Source: Chthonomonas calidirosea (GTDB lineage Bacteria; Armatimonadota; Chthonomonadetes; Chthonomonadales; CAJBBX01). Taken from it: a stretch of DNA of 64,000 bases. The translations under genes were made by a program, and so were the position numbers. The stretch covers positions 158,156 to 222,155 of the forward strand of contig DYKI01000001.1 in assembly GCA_020722705.1 (NCBI GenBank), read 5' to 3'. This document shows, in pieces, positions 28,587 to 38,004 of the stretch. Each line of letters begins with the position of its first letter. The first letter of the stretch is position 1. The notes beneath the pieces are model-generated. The model was given only the letters and a program-made list of their open reading frames with translations, did no database searches and was not told the origin of the DNA.

Positions 28587-29413
28587 CGGGGGCTTTCGTC
28601 GCGGCAGCCGTCCAGATGGACATTGCCATCGGCGATGCAAAGACCAACATGCAGCGCATTATGGAGCGGCTCCATATCGCCCATCAGGCAGGCGCCCATC
28701 TCGTTGTGTTCCCTGAATGCGCAACGTCCGGATACTGTTACGGCAGTGCGTCCGAGGCGCTGCCATACGCCCTCCCCGCAGACGCTCCGGAGCTCGAGGA
28801 GTTCCGAGCAGCCTGCCGCGGCCTTGGAGTGACAGCAATCCTGGGCTTCCTGGAGCGGACCGCCTCCGGCTCCCTGCACAACTCTGCGCTGCTGGCCGAC
28901 CCTGAGGCGGAAGTCCCCATCGTGTACAGAAAGACGCACCTTCCGACGCTTGGCGTTGACCGGTACGTACAAGCCGGCAATGACCTTCCGGTCCATGACA
29001 TAGAGCTTGCCCGGATCGGTATCCTCATCTGCTACGACATCCGTTTTCCAGAGGCCGCGCGCGTGATGGCTCTGCGACGCGCCGACGTGATCGCACTGCC
29101 CACCAACTGGCCCACCGGCGGCGAGTCAGCGCCTGAGTACGTGCTCCGAGCGCGAGCGCGTGAGAATGGCTGCTTCATCGTTGCTGCCAACCGTACCGGC
29201 ACCGAAAGGGGCCGCCCCTTCATCGGTCGAAGCCAGATCGTTGGACCCGACGGCGTCATCCTCGCCCAGGCCGGCGTTGCTGAGGAGACACTCTACGCAC
29301 GCATCGAGCCGGCCCGTGCGCGGCAGAAGCGCATCGTCTTTGAGCCTGGCGAGTGGGAGCAAGACACTGTCGGAGATCGGCGACCCGATCTGTACGGAGA
29401 CCTATCGAAGTGA
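28577..29413 (+). CDS. Carbon-nitrogen hydrolase (nitrilase superfamily)
   Basis: Catalytic triad motifs FPECATSGY, YRKTHLP, LICYDIRFPE. Overlaps pyrK (10 nt) and pyrD (GTGA). Confidence 0.88.
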   Translation: MGLTGAFVAAAVQMDIAIGDAKTNMQRIMERLHIAHQAGAHLVVFPECATSGYCYGSASEALPYALPADAPELEEFRAACRGLGVTAILGFLERTASGSLHNSALLADPEAEVPIVYRKTHLPTLGVDRYVQAGNDLPVHDIELARIGILICYDIRFPEAARVMALRRADVIALPTNWPTGGESAPEYVLRARARENGCFIVAANRTGTERGRPFIGRSQIVGPDGVILAQAGVAEETLYARIEPARARQKRIVFEPGEWEQDTVGDRRPDLYGDLSK

Positions 29414-30330
29414 CGCCTGATCTCGCCGTGAACATCGGGTCCATGCGAATGAAGAACCCGGTGACCACCGCGTCCGGGACGTTCGGTTTCGGCAGCGAGT
29501 GGGCCGGCTTCTATGATCTCAGCAAGTTGGGCGCGATCACGGTCAAGGCCGTGACCGTGCATCCTCGCCGGGGCAACCCGATGCCGCGCACAGTCGAGGT
29601 AACAGGCGGAATGCTTAACGCGATCGGCCTTCAGAACCCAGGACTCGATGCGTTTATTGCGGACAAGCTCCCGTATCTGCGCCGGTTCGACTGTCCTGTC
29701 ATCGTGAACATCGCCGCCGACACCCTGGATGACTTTGCCGCACTTGCCGACCGGCTGGACGGCGTTCCGGGGGTCTCTGCGCTCGAGGTCAACATCTCAT
29801 GCCCGAACCAGGCAAGCGGTGGGCTGGAGTTCGGGGTGGAAGCCGACCTGACGCGCCAAGCTGTCGGCGCGGTTCGACGCAATACCGCTCTGCCTGTCAT
29901 TGCGAAGCTCTCTCCGAACGTGACGAACATTGCGGACATCGCCCGCGCGGCAGTCGAGGCTGGAGCCGATGCGCTTTCGCTTGTCAACACGTTCGTAGGC
30001 ACCGCAATAGATGTCCGCTCGCGCACGTTCCGTCTTGCCAACCGAACGGGCGGCCTCTCGGGTCCCTGCATTAAACCCCTCGCCTTGCTGGCCGTGTGGC
30101 GCGTTGCCCAAGCGGTCAGCGTCCCACTCATCGGCATGGGCGGGATCAGCAACGCCACCGATGCCGTGGAGTTCATGCTCGCGGGCGCGACAGCCGTAGC
30201 GCTCGGTACGGTGAACTTCGTCAACCCCATGGCTGCCATTGAGGTGATTGCCGGAATCGAGCGGTACCTGATCGAACACGGCCACCGATCGGTGACGGAG
30301 ATCATCGGCACGGTTCAGACGCCATCATGA
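29410..30330 (+). CDS. pyrD: Dihydroorotate dehydrogenase, class 1B catalytic subunit
   Basis: NIGSMRMKNPVTTASGTFGFG; EVNISCPNQASGGLEFG (catalytic Cys); IGMGGISNATDAVEFMLAGATAVALGT. Confidence 0.93.
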   Translation: MTPDLAVNIGSMRMKNPVTTASGTFGFGSEWAGFYDLSKLGAITVKAVTVHPRRGNPMPRTVEVTGGMLNAIGLQNPGLDAFIADKLPYLRRFDCPVIVNIAADTLDDFAALADRLDGVPGVSALEVNISCPNQASGGLEFGVEADLTRQAVGAVRRNTALPVIAKLSPNVTNIADIARAAVEAGADALSLVNTFVGTAIDVRSRTFRLANRTGGLSGPCIKPLALLAVWRVAQAVSVPLIGMGGISNATDAVEFMLAGATAVALGTVNFVNPMAAIEVIAGIERYLIEHGHRSVTEIIGTVQTPS

Positions 30331-31700
30331 CTTTCGGAGCGGATTCCGGACAGTTTCCGGCGCTCCATTCTCGCGACTTCCGCCTGCTATGGATCGGGCA
30401 GACCATTTCCGTTGCAGGCACGCAGATGCAGCAGGCGGCCATTCTCTGGCACGTCCACAGTCTGACCGGATCCGCGGCAGCCCTGGGAGCGCTGGGCCTC
30501 TATCGCCTGGTCGCGATCGCCGTGTGCTCGTTTGCCGGAGGAGCGCTCGCGGACGCGAAGGATCGTCGGCAGATACTGCTGATGACCCAGACCCTGATGT
30601 GCCTGACGACTGTCGCGCTCGCAACCCTTACGTCCTTCAACCGCGTTACGCCGGCAGCTATCTATGCGCTCGTCGCGGTGGGTGCAGCCATTGCATCCTT
30701 CGCAAATCCGGCGAGACAATCGTTGGTACCCAATCTTGTACCGCGTGAGCACTTCACCAATGCCGTTTCCCTGACGTCAATCTCGCATCAGGTCGCCGGG
30801 ATCGTGGGCCCGACAATGGCCGGCATGCTCATAGGGTACGGCAACCTTGCGTGGACGTATTGGGCCAACGCCGCATCGTTTCTGGCGGTCATCGGAGCGC
30901 TTCTGGCCATACCCGCGTATCCCGTCACCGCATCGGGCACCACAAGGGCCGATCGAAGCGTGCGAGCCGCACTCGAAGGCTTCCGATTCGTCTTCAGGAC
31001 GCCCATTCTCGCTTGGACGATGATCCTGGATTTCACCGCAACGTTCTTCAGCTCGGCCTCAGCGCTGTTGCCCATTTTCGCGTCCGAAATCCTCAAGACG
31101 GACGCACGAGGGTACGGGCTTCTCTGGGCAGCAGAAAGTGTCGGAGCCATGGCTGCCGGGAGCTGGATGGCCATTCACCCGCCCGCGCGGCGACAGGGCC
31201 GAACGATCCTTGTCGCGGTTCTGTGCTATGGGATTGCCACGGTTGTTTTCGGGCTGTCACGCTCATTTTGGCTGACCTGTGCCGCTCTCTGCGTCGTAGG
31301 GGCTTCCGATTCTATCAGCACCATCCTCAGGCACACCATCCGTCAGTTGATCACGCCCGACCGCGTTCGGGGACGTATGACGGCCGCCAATATGATCTTC
31401 GTAATGGGCGGGCCCCAACTGGGCAACGCGGAAGCCGGCTTCGTGGCCGAGCTGACGAGCGCACCGTTCTCGGTCGTTTCCGGTGGGATCGGATGCGTAG
31501 TGGCGGTTGGACTCGTCTCAGCTCTTGCACCCGGTCTGCTCGCCTACAGCGCCGATTTCCGCGGCTCCGGTCCCGACAGACCAACCCGGGAAGGACTCGG
31601 TCCAGACGAACGCGAATCGTCCCCATGCACGCCCGAAACGCGTGCCATCTCAGCGCGGGGTCCTGGCCCGTTGCCGCCTGACGGCTTGGGGATCCCATAA
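30327..31700 (+). CDS. MFS transporter (EntS-like)
   Basis: FRLLWIGQTISVAGTQMQQAAILWHVHSLTGSAAALGALGLYRL; about 12 hydrophobic segments. ATGA overlap with pyrD. Confidence 0.85.
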   Translation: MTFGADSGQFPALHSRDFRLLWIGQTISVAGTQMQQAAILWHVHSLTGSAAALGALGLYRLVAIAVCSFAGGALADAKDRRQILLMTQTLMCLTTVALATLTSFNRVTPAAIYALVAVGAAIASFANPARQSLVPNLVPREHFTNAVSLTSISHQVAGIVGPTMAGMLIGYGNLAWTYWANAASFLAVIGALLAIPAYPVTASGTTRADRSVRAALEGFRFVFRTPILAWTMILDFTATFFSSASALLPIFASEILKTDARGYGLLWAAESVGAMAAGSWMAIHPPARRQGRTILVAVLCYGIATVVFGLSRSFWLTCAALCVVGASDSISTILRHTIRQLITPDRVRGRMTAANMIFVMGGPQLGNAEAGFVAELTSAPFSVVSGGIGCVVAVGLVSALAPGLLAYSADFRGSGPDRPTREGLGPDERESSPCTPETRAISARGPGPLPPDGLGIP

Positions 31701-31718
31701 AGTCAAAGGAGTACGCGC

Positions 31719-32948
<1,230 letters not shown>

Positions 32949-32979
32949 GCGCTCATTGCCCAACCTGAGGTACGATGTT

Positions 32980-33013
32980 CCGGGCTTGCCTGTAATATCA
33001 TGGGCAGGCCCGG
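32980..33013 (+). terminator. Hairpin after the NupG-like gene (terminator candidate)
   Basis: CCGGGCTTGCC-N12-GGCAGGCCCGG, 11-bp stem with one G:U; no U tract. Confidence 0.45.
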
Positions 33014-33097
33014 CGTGTGCCGAATCATGATTGGCCAGGGCGCTTCAGGGCAATCCGCGTCGCCCCACCAACATCGCAGAATGGAGAGTCCGATCGT

Positions 33098-33787
33098 ATG
33101 CCTTTGCTGAGCGTGCCCTTCTGGATTTGGGCCGGAACCGGCGTGGCTGCTCTGCCCATCGCAGCCGTCATCGTTGGGGTGGCCTGGGAGCTGCGTTCCA
33201 GGCGGCCTTCCATGGCGCTGAACCTCAGGGGGACCCGATTCGAGTTGTGGTGCAGCCGACGCTTGCCGCGAACGACCGATCTGGTCGTGGTGCCGGTCGC
33301 TCCCGACCTGAAGCTGATCGCCGGGTCTGCGCTCTGGGTCCGAGGAGTAACAGCCGGTCACGCTCAGCGCGAGGCTGATGCTCTGGCCCCGCGGGAACCC
33401 GGTGACGCTGTTGTGGTGGCGGGCGCCAGATACCGTTTCGCCCGCACGGGGCTTGCAGTCGTGCTGGATCGGCGCAAGCAGTACTCGCCCGACGCCATTC
33501 GCGATGGCATCAGGCGAGCTGTCGCCCTTGCGGCGGAGCGGTCCATCTCGTCGGTCACCATTCCCGACTGGTCGCCGGACCTCATGCGCCAGCCACGCGC
33601 TCAGAACATGGCCTTGCGTCTGTCCACCGCTGCCGAGGTCGCGCCCATGCTGGTGGATGCCGCTATGGCCCTCGCAGGACAGGTGCATTGCGTGCGCATC
33701 TGGGTCCAGCACCCTGAGATCGCCGAGGTCTACCGCTCGGCCATGGCAGCCCACGCGGCGGTTGGGGGCTACAGCAGGGCCGCGTAG
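33098..33787 (+). CDS. N-terminally membrane-anchored macro-domain-like protein
   Basis: One TM (FWIWAGTGVAALPIAAVIVGVAW); then DLVVVPVAPDLKLIAGSALWVRGVTAGHAQREADALAPREPGDAVVVAGARYRFARTGLAVVLDR...AVALAAERSISSVTIPDWSPDL resembles a degenerate macro fold. Confidence 0.5.
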   Translation: MPLLSVPFWIWAGTGVAALPIAAVIVGVAWELRSRRPSMALNLRGTRFELWCSRRLPRTTDLVVVPVAPDLKLIAGSALWVRGVTAGHAQREADALAPREPGDAVVVAGARYRFARTGLAVVLDRRKQYSPDAIRDGIRRAVALAAERSISSVTIPDWSPDLMRQPRAQNMALRLSTAAEVAPMLVDAAMALAGQVHCVRIWVQHPEIAEVYRSAMAAHAAVGGYSRAA

Positions 33788-34725
33788 ACTTCCTCGATCT
33801 CGGCGAGCGTCTCTGGCGCAAGCGCGAAGCCCATGGCCTTTGCGTTGTCGTCAACCTGCGCCGGCCTCCGGGCGCCGACGATGGCGGCGGTCACTGCCGG
33901 ATTGGCGAGGACCCATGCTATGGCAAGCTGGCCGACCGTTTTGCCATAACGCGCAGCAATGGGCCGAAGAGCATCCACGAACGCCAGATTCCGTGACAGT
34001 TGAGGCTCCTGGTACATGGGGCTGCGCCGACGCCAGTCGTCGTCAGCAACGCGGCGCAAATCGAAGGAACCCGAAAGAATGCCGGCCTGCATCGGGCTGT
34101 AGCATATGACGCCCGTGCCGTTCGACAGGCACCATGGCAGCATCTCGGCCTCAACCTCCCGTCTCAGGAGGCTGTACGGGGGTTGGAGCGAGTCCACATG
34201 TCGGATCGATTCACAACGCTCCATCAGGGCGACGTCGAAGTTGCTGACCCCGATCCAGCGGACCTTTCCCTCGTCCTGCAGTTTTGCCATTGCGCTCCAG
34301 GACTCCTCAACCGGGGTCCCTGTCGTCGTGTCGGGCCAGTGGAACTGGAACAGGTCCACGTAATCAAGGTTCAGCCGACGCAGGCTGTCTTCCATCTGTC
34401 GGCGAATGCTTCCGGGTCGAAGGTCACCCAGAGGCGCGTCGCCATCTCCCTTGACCCGCCCGCACTTGGTCGCAACATAGACCTTCTCGCGTGGCACGCC
34501 TCGCAGCGCACGGCCAACCACCTCTTCCGAATGTCCCCAGCCGTAGACGGCCGCAGTGTCAATCCAGTTGATCCCAAGATCAAGGGCGCGCCGGATTGCC
34601 GCGATGCTCTCGTCGTCGTCCTGCGGTCCCCATCCAAAGTGCCAGGGGCCTCCGGCTGCCCAGGCCCCGAACCCGACGGTGCTGATTTCCGGGCCATGCC
34701 GGCCCAGTCTGCGTGTTTCGATCAT
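33769..34725 (-). CDS. Aldo/keto reductase
   Basis: VSTVGFGAWAAGG; LGINWIDTAAVYGWGHSEEVVGRAL; YVDLFQFHWPD; IAWVLANPAVTAAIVGARRPAQVDDN. Confidence 0.9.
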   Translation of the reverse strand: MIETRRLGRHGPEISTVGFGAWAAGGPWHFGWGPQDDDESIAAIRRALDLGINWIDTAAVYGWGHSEEVVGRALRGVPREKVYVATKCGRVKGDGDAPLGDLRPGSIRRQMEDSLRRLNLDYVDLFQFHWPDTTTGTPVEESWSAMAKLQDEGKVRWIGVSNFDVALMERCESIRHVDSLQPPYSLLRREVEAEMLPWCLSNGTGVICYSPMQAGILSGSFDLRRVADDDWRRRSPMYQEPQLSRNLAFVDALRPIAARYGKTVGQLAIAWVLANPAVTAAIVGARRPAQVDDNAKAMGFALAPETLAEIEEVYAALL

Positions 34726-35537
34726 TGGCCATTCTCCTGCTTGGCTGCGACTCCCTCCGGCGGCGCAGGAGGCACAAGCCCGATCCGCTCAAGCACCGCG
34801 GCAAGATGAGGATATGCCCCGGCCGGCTTGGGTGTTCCCCGCTTCGAAACGAGTTCCGAGCGAGGTATCCGGAGAGGCGTGCGTTCATGATCGCCTCCGA
34901 CCAGTGCGTTCAGGCGATCACGCATGCTGCGCTCCTGCTTGTTCACGTCTACGATCACCTCCACCGCATCGGCAGTGACCGTCATTCGAAGTGACAGGCC
35001 ATCGAGAACATGACGCATCTCGTTAGGGGCGCGAAAGTTGTAGTAGACCTCAGGCCTCGATCCATCCCATTCGAGCGGCTGAAGCCGCAGCCAGTCCCGA
35101 GCGGCCCTCTGAATCGACAGGACCTCTGCGTGGGGAATCACTCGGATCGGCGCGCTGGCCCGACTGTCAACCGACCAGGGGATGTGCGCTTCAACGCGAA
35201 CCTCCCAGCCCTCACGTCGCCGCGTACATCTGGCGGTATCGGGGATCGTCAATCGGAACTCGTAACGCTCTACCTGTTCGGGCTCGATGGGCACGAACTC
35301 GCCAAGAACAACGCGTTCATGGCGTCGTTGATGGTAAGACCTGTTCTTGCCGTGCCCGGTGATCCAGTATTCATACAGATCGGCTGTCAACTGACGAACC
35401 TTCTGCGGCACGCGTCCGCCGGTAAGGACGACAGAACCGCCAATCTCGGCTCCCCTGAACACCTGGTTCCCTGGGACCTCAAGATCAACGACCGCGGACC
35501 CCATCCCAAGCATAGCTCCCAGCCGGGAGAACACCAT
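34722..35537 (-). CDS. Spo0M-like (arrestin-fold sporulation control) protein
   Basis: MVFSRLGAMLGMGSAVVDLEVPGNQVFRGAEIGGSVVLTGGRVPQKVRQLTADLYEYW; SD GGAGG before ATG 35537. Confidence 0.8.
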   Translation of the reverse strand: MVFSRLGAMLGMGSAVVDLEVPGNQVFRGAEIGGSVVLTGGRVPQKVRQLTADLYEYWITGHGKNRSYHQRRHERVVLGEFVPIEPEQVERYEFRLTIPDTARCTRRREGWEVRVEAHIPWSVDSRASAPIRVIPHAEVLSIQRAARDWLRLQPLEWDGSRPEVYYNFRAPNEMRHVLDGLSLRMTVTADAVEVIVDVNKQERSMRDRLNALVGGDHERTPLRIPRSELVSKRGTPKPAGAYPHLAAVLERIGLVPPAPPEGVAAKQENGQ

Positions 35538-35661
35538 TGACACCTCCAGGTTTCGATCGTGTCATACTTCGCGGCCGACTGCGGTCTGTCCTTCCGTCGT
35601 TGCCCAGCGCTCCACACCTGTCGCGCCAGGCCTGCGTCTGCGGCGAATAAAGGGTACAACG

Positions 35662-36654
35662 ATGCCGGAGCCGACAATCTCACGGATGATGGAGACCTTC
35701 ATGCAATACGACGTGTTCGGTATGTGCAACGCCCTCTTCGATCTGCAGGCTGAAGCCGATTATGGGATGCTGGATGATCTCGGCCTCACACCCGGGGGCA
35801 TGCACTTGCTCGACGCCGAACAGCATGCCGCCCTTGTGACCCGCATCCGACCCCACATCGTCAACGAGGCCGCGGGCGGATCCGGTGCGAACACCATGAT
35901 GGGAATCGCGACCCTTGGCGGCACCGCCTGCTTCACCAGTCGCGTTGGAACCGACGAGTTCGGGCCGGCCTACCGACAGTCCCTGGCCGAAGCCGGCGTC
36001 AAGCCGAACCTTGCCGAGGGTTCGGGACGCACCGGGCTCTGCGTTGTCCTGATCACTCCCGACCAACAGCGAACCATGTGCACGTTTCTGGGAGAGGGAC
36101 GCAACCTCGCGCCGTCCGATGTCAGCCTTGCCGATCTCAGGCTGAGCCGCCTTCTCTACGTCACCGGCTATCTCTGGGACACGGAATCTCAAATGCAGGC
36201 CGTCCAGACTGCCCTGACCGAAGCCCAACGGCGCGCCATCCCGATTGCCCTCAGTCTCTCCGACACGTTCTGCATTGAGCGCCACCGAGACGACTTCCGA
36301 CTGCTCCTGGACGACTGTGTTTCGATCATTTTCGGCAACGAGGACGAGGCACGCATGCTGACCGACTGCTCCGATCCGCATGAGGCGGCTGCGTCGCTCG
36401 GGTCGAACGGGCGCACAGCCTTCGTCACGCTGGGATCGAGAGGCGCGCTGATCGGCCACGACGGGTATGTGATGCATGTTGATGCGGCACCAGTCGAGCC
36501 TGTGGATACCACGGGGGCTGGGGATGCGTTCGCCGCCGGGGTGCTGTATGGCCTGACGCATGGCATGCCGCATCGCGATGCGGCCGCTGCCGGTTCGAAA
36601 CTGGCCGCGGCCGTCGTCGGTCGGCTTGGCCCGCGTCCTCCTGCGCGGAGCTGA
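35662..36654 (+). CDS. PfkB-family carbohydrate/nucleoside kinase
   Basis: GGSGANTMMGIATLGG...GTDEFG...DTTGAGDAFAAGVLYGL (PfkB signatures). Confidence 0.88.
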   Translation: MPEPTISRMMETFMQYDVFGMCNALFDLQAEADYGMLDDLGLTPGGMHLLDAEQHAALVTRIRPHIVNEAAGGSGANTMMGIATLGGTACFTSRVGTDEFGPAYRQSLAEAGVKPNLAEGSGRTGLCVVLITPDQQRTMCTFLGEGRNLAPSDVSLADLRLSRLLYVTGYLWDTESQMQAVQTALTEAQRRAIPIALSLSDTFCIERHRDDFRLLLDDCVSIIFGNEDEARMLTDCSDPHEAAASLGSNGRTAFVTLGSRGALIGHDGYVMHVDAAPVEPVDTTGAGDAFAAGVLYGLTHGMPHRDAAAAGSKLAAAVVGRLGPRPPARS

Positions 36655-36672
36655 ACGATATCTGCAAACCGA

Positions 36673-38004
36673 TCATTCGGCGCCCTCGGGCACAAGGTGT
36701 CCGAGGGCACCGTCGCCCTCGGCGACATCCAGATGCACCGACACAACCCGCCCAATCAGTGACCGAGGCCCCTGGAAGCGTACGCGAATGTAGTTGGGCG
36801 TGTACCCTGACAGGCCCTCGTGCCCCGCTCCCGGCTCAACCAGCACGTCCATGCAGCGGCCAAGGTACTGCCCCACATAGGCGGCCTGAGCCTGACGCGC
36901 CGCTTCGGCCATCTGTGCGGCTCGCTGCGATCGCACAACATCGGAGACGTGATCCGGATACATCGCGGCAGGCGTCGTAGGACGCTTGGAATACCTGAAC
37001 ACATGGGCCCTGGCAAAGCCGATTTCACGGACAAGGGCCAGCGTTTCTTCGTGCGCCTGGTCGGTTTCTCCAGGGAAGCCGACGAGGATGTCGGTCGTAA
37101 TGCCGAGATCGGGTATCGCCCGTCTGGCTCGAGCACAAAGGTCCGAGTACTGCTCGCGCGTGTACGGACGATTCATTGCACGGAGGACGGCATTGCTGCC
37201 GCTTTGAAGCGGCAGGTGCAGGTGGGCGCAGAACTGGGGCGCACTCGCCGCAACCGCAAGCAGGCGGTCAGTGACCTGGGTCGGTTCAATGGACGAAAGG
37301 CGAACGCGCGCGATGCCCGGGACGGCGCAGATGGCTGTGATGAGGTCAGCCAGACCTGCCGCACTGGGTCCTAGATCTCTCCCGTAGGCGCCGACCAGGA
37401 CACCCGTGACAACGATCTCCCGTCTGCCTTCCGCTGCAGCCTGTCTCACCTCGGCGACGATGTCATCCACGGGCCGCGAGCGAACCGCCCCGCGGGTCAG
37501 CGGCACGGAGCAGTATGTGCAGAACATGTCGCATCCGTCCTGCACCTTGACGAGCGCCCGAGTGCGTCCGGCGCCGGCGCCCGGCTGGTCCGTCGGGTCG
37601 CTCGTGGGGCCGGGTCGCAGATACGGGAAGCGCTCAACAACCGCAAGGGGCACGTCAAGCTTGGCCGCATTGGGTACGACCAGCGCGGCCTCGGGGAATG
37701 ACCGCCCAACGAGGCGTGCCATCTCAACGTCGCAGCCGGTCACCACGAGGACAGCCGATGGGCTGCGTCGAGCGAGCTTATGGATCATCTTGCGCGATTT
37801 CGCCTCGGCGGTGCAGGTGACCGAACACGTGTTGATGACGCAGACGTCCGCCTCGCACTCGCTGTCAACGATACGGAAGCCCAGTCGTTCGAATCCGCGA
37901 CGGATCCGATCCGTTTCGTACAGGTTGACCTTGCAGCCGAGTGTGGTCAGAGCTACGGTTGGAGCTGTACCCTCGGTCCCCGAGTCACGGTGAATCTGCG
38001 CCAC
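36673..38004 (-). CDS. mtaB: tRNA t6A37 methylthiotransferase (MtaB/MiaB family radical SAM)
   Basis: VALTTLGCKVNLYETDRIRRG, KVQDGCDMFCTYCSVPLTRG (CxxxCxxC), LHLPLQSGSNAVLRAMNR, TDILVGFPGETD. GTG start overlaps the upstream gene. Confidence 0.88.
   Translation of the reverse strand: MAQIHRDSGTEGTAPTVALTTLGCKVNLYETDRIRRGFERLGFRIVDSECEADVCVINTCSVTCTAEAKSRKMIHKLARRSPSAVLVVTGCDVEMARLVGRSFPEAALVVPNAAKLDVPLAVVERFPYLRPGPTSDPTDQPGAGAGRTRALVKVQDGCDMFCTYCSVPLTRGAVRSRPVDDIVAEVRQAAAEGRREIVVTGVLVGAYGRDLGPSAAGLADLITAICAVPGIARVRLSSIEPTQVTDRLLAVAASAPQFCAHLHLPLQSGSNAVLRAMNRPYTREQYSDLCARARRAIPDLGITTDILVGFPGETDQAHEETLALVREIGFARAHVFRYSKRPTTPAAMYPDHVSDVVRSQRAAQMAEAARQAQAAYVGQYLGRCMDVLVEPGAGHEGLSGYTPNYIRVRFQGPRSLIGRVVSVHLDVAEGDGALGHLVPEGAE

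Noticed and set aside
36682-36708. Inverted repeat GCCCTCGG-N11-CCGAGGGC as a terminator
   Set aside because: Lies inside the mtaB 3' coding region in GC-rich DNA with no U tract; insufficient support.
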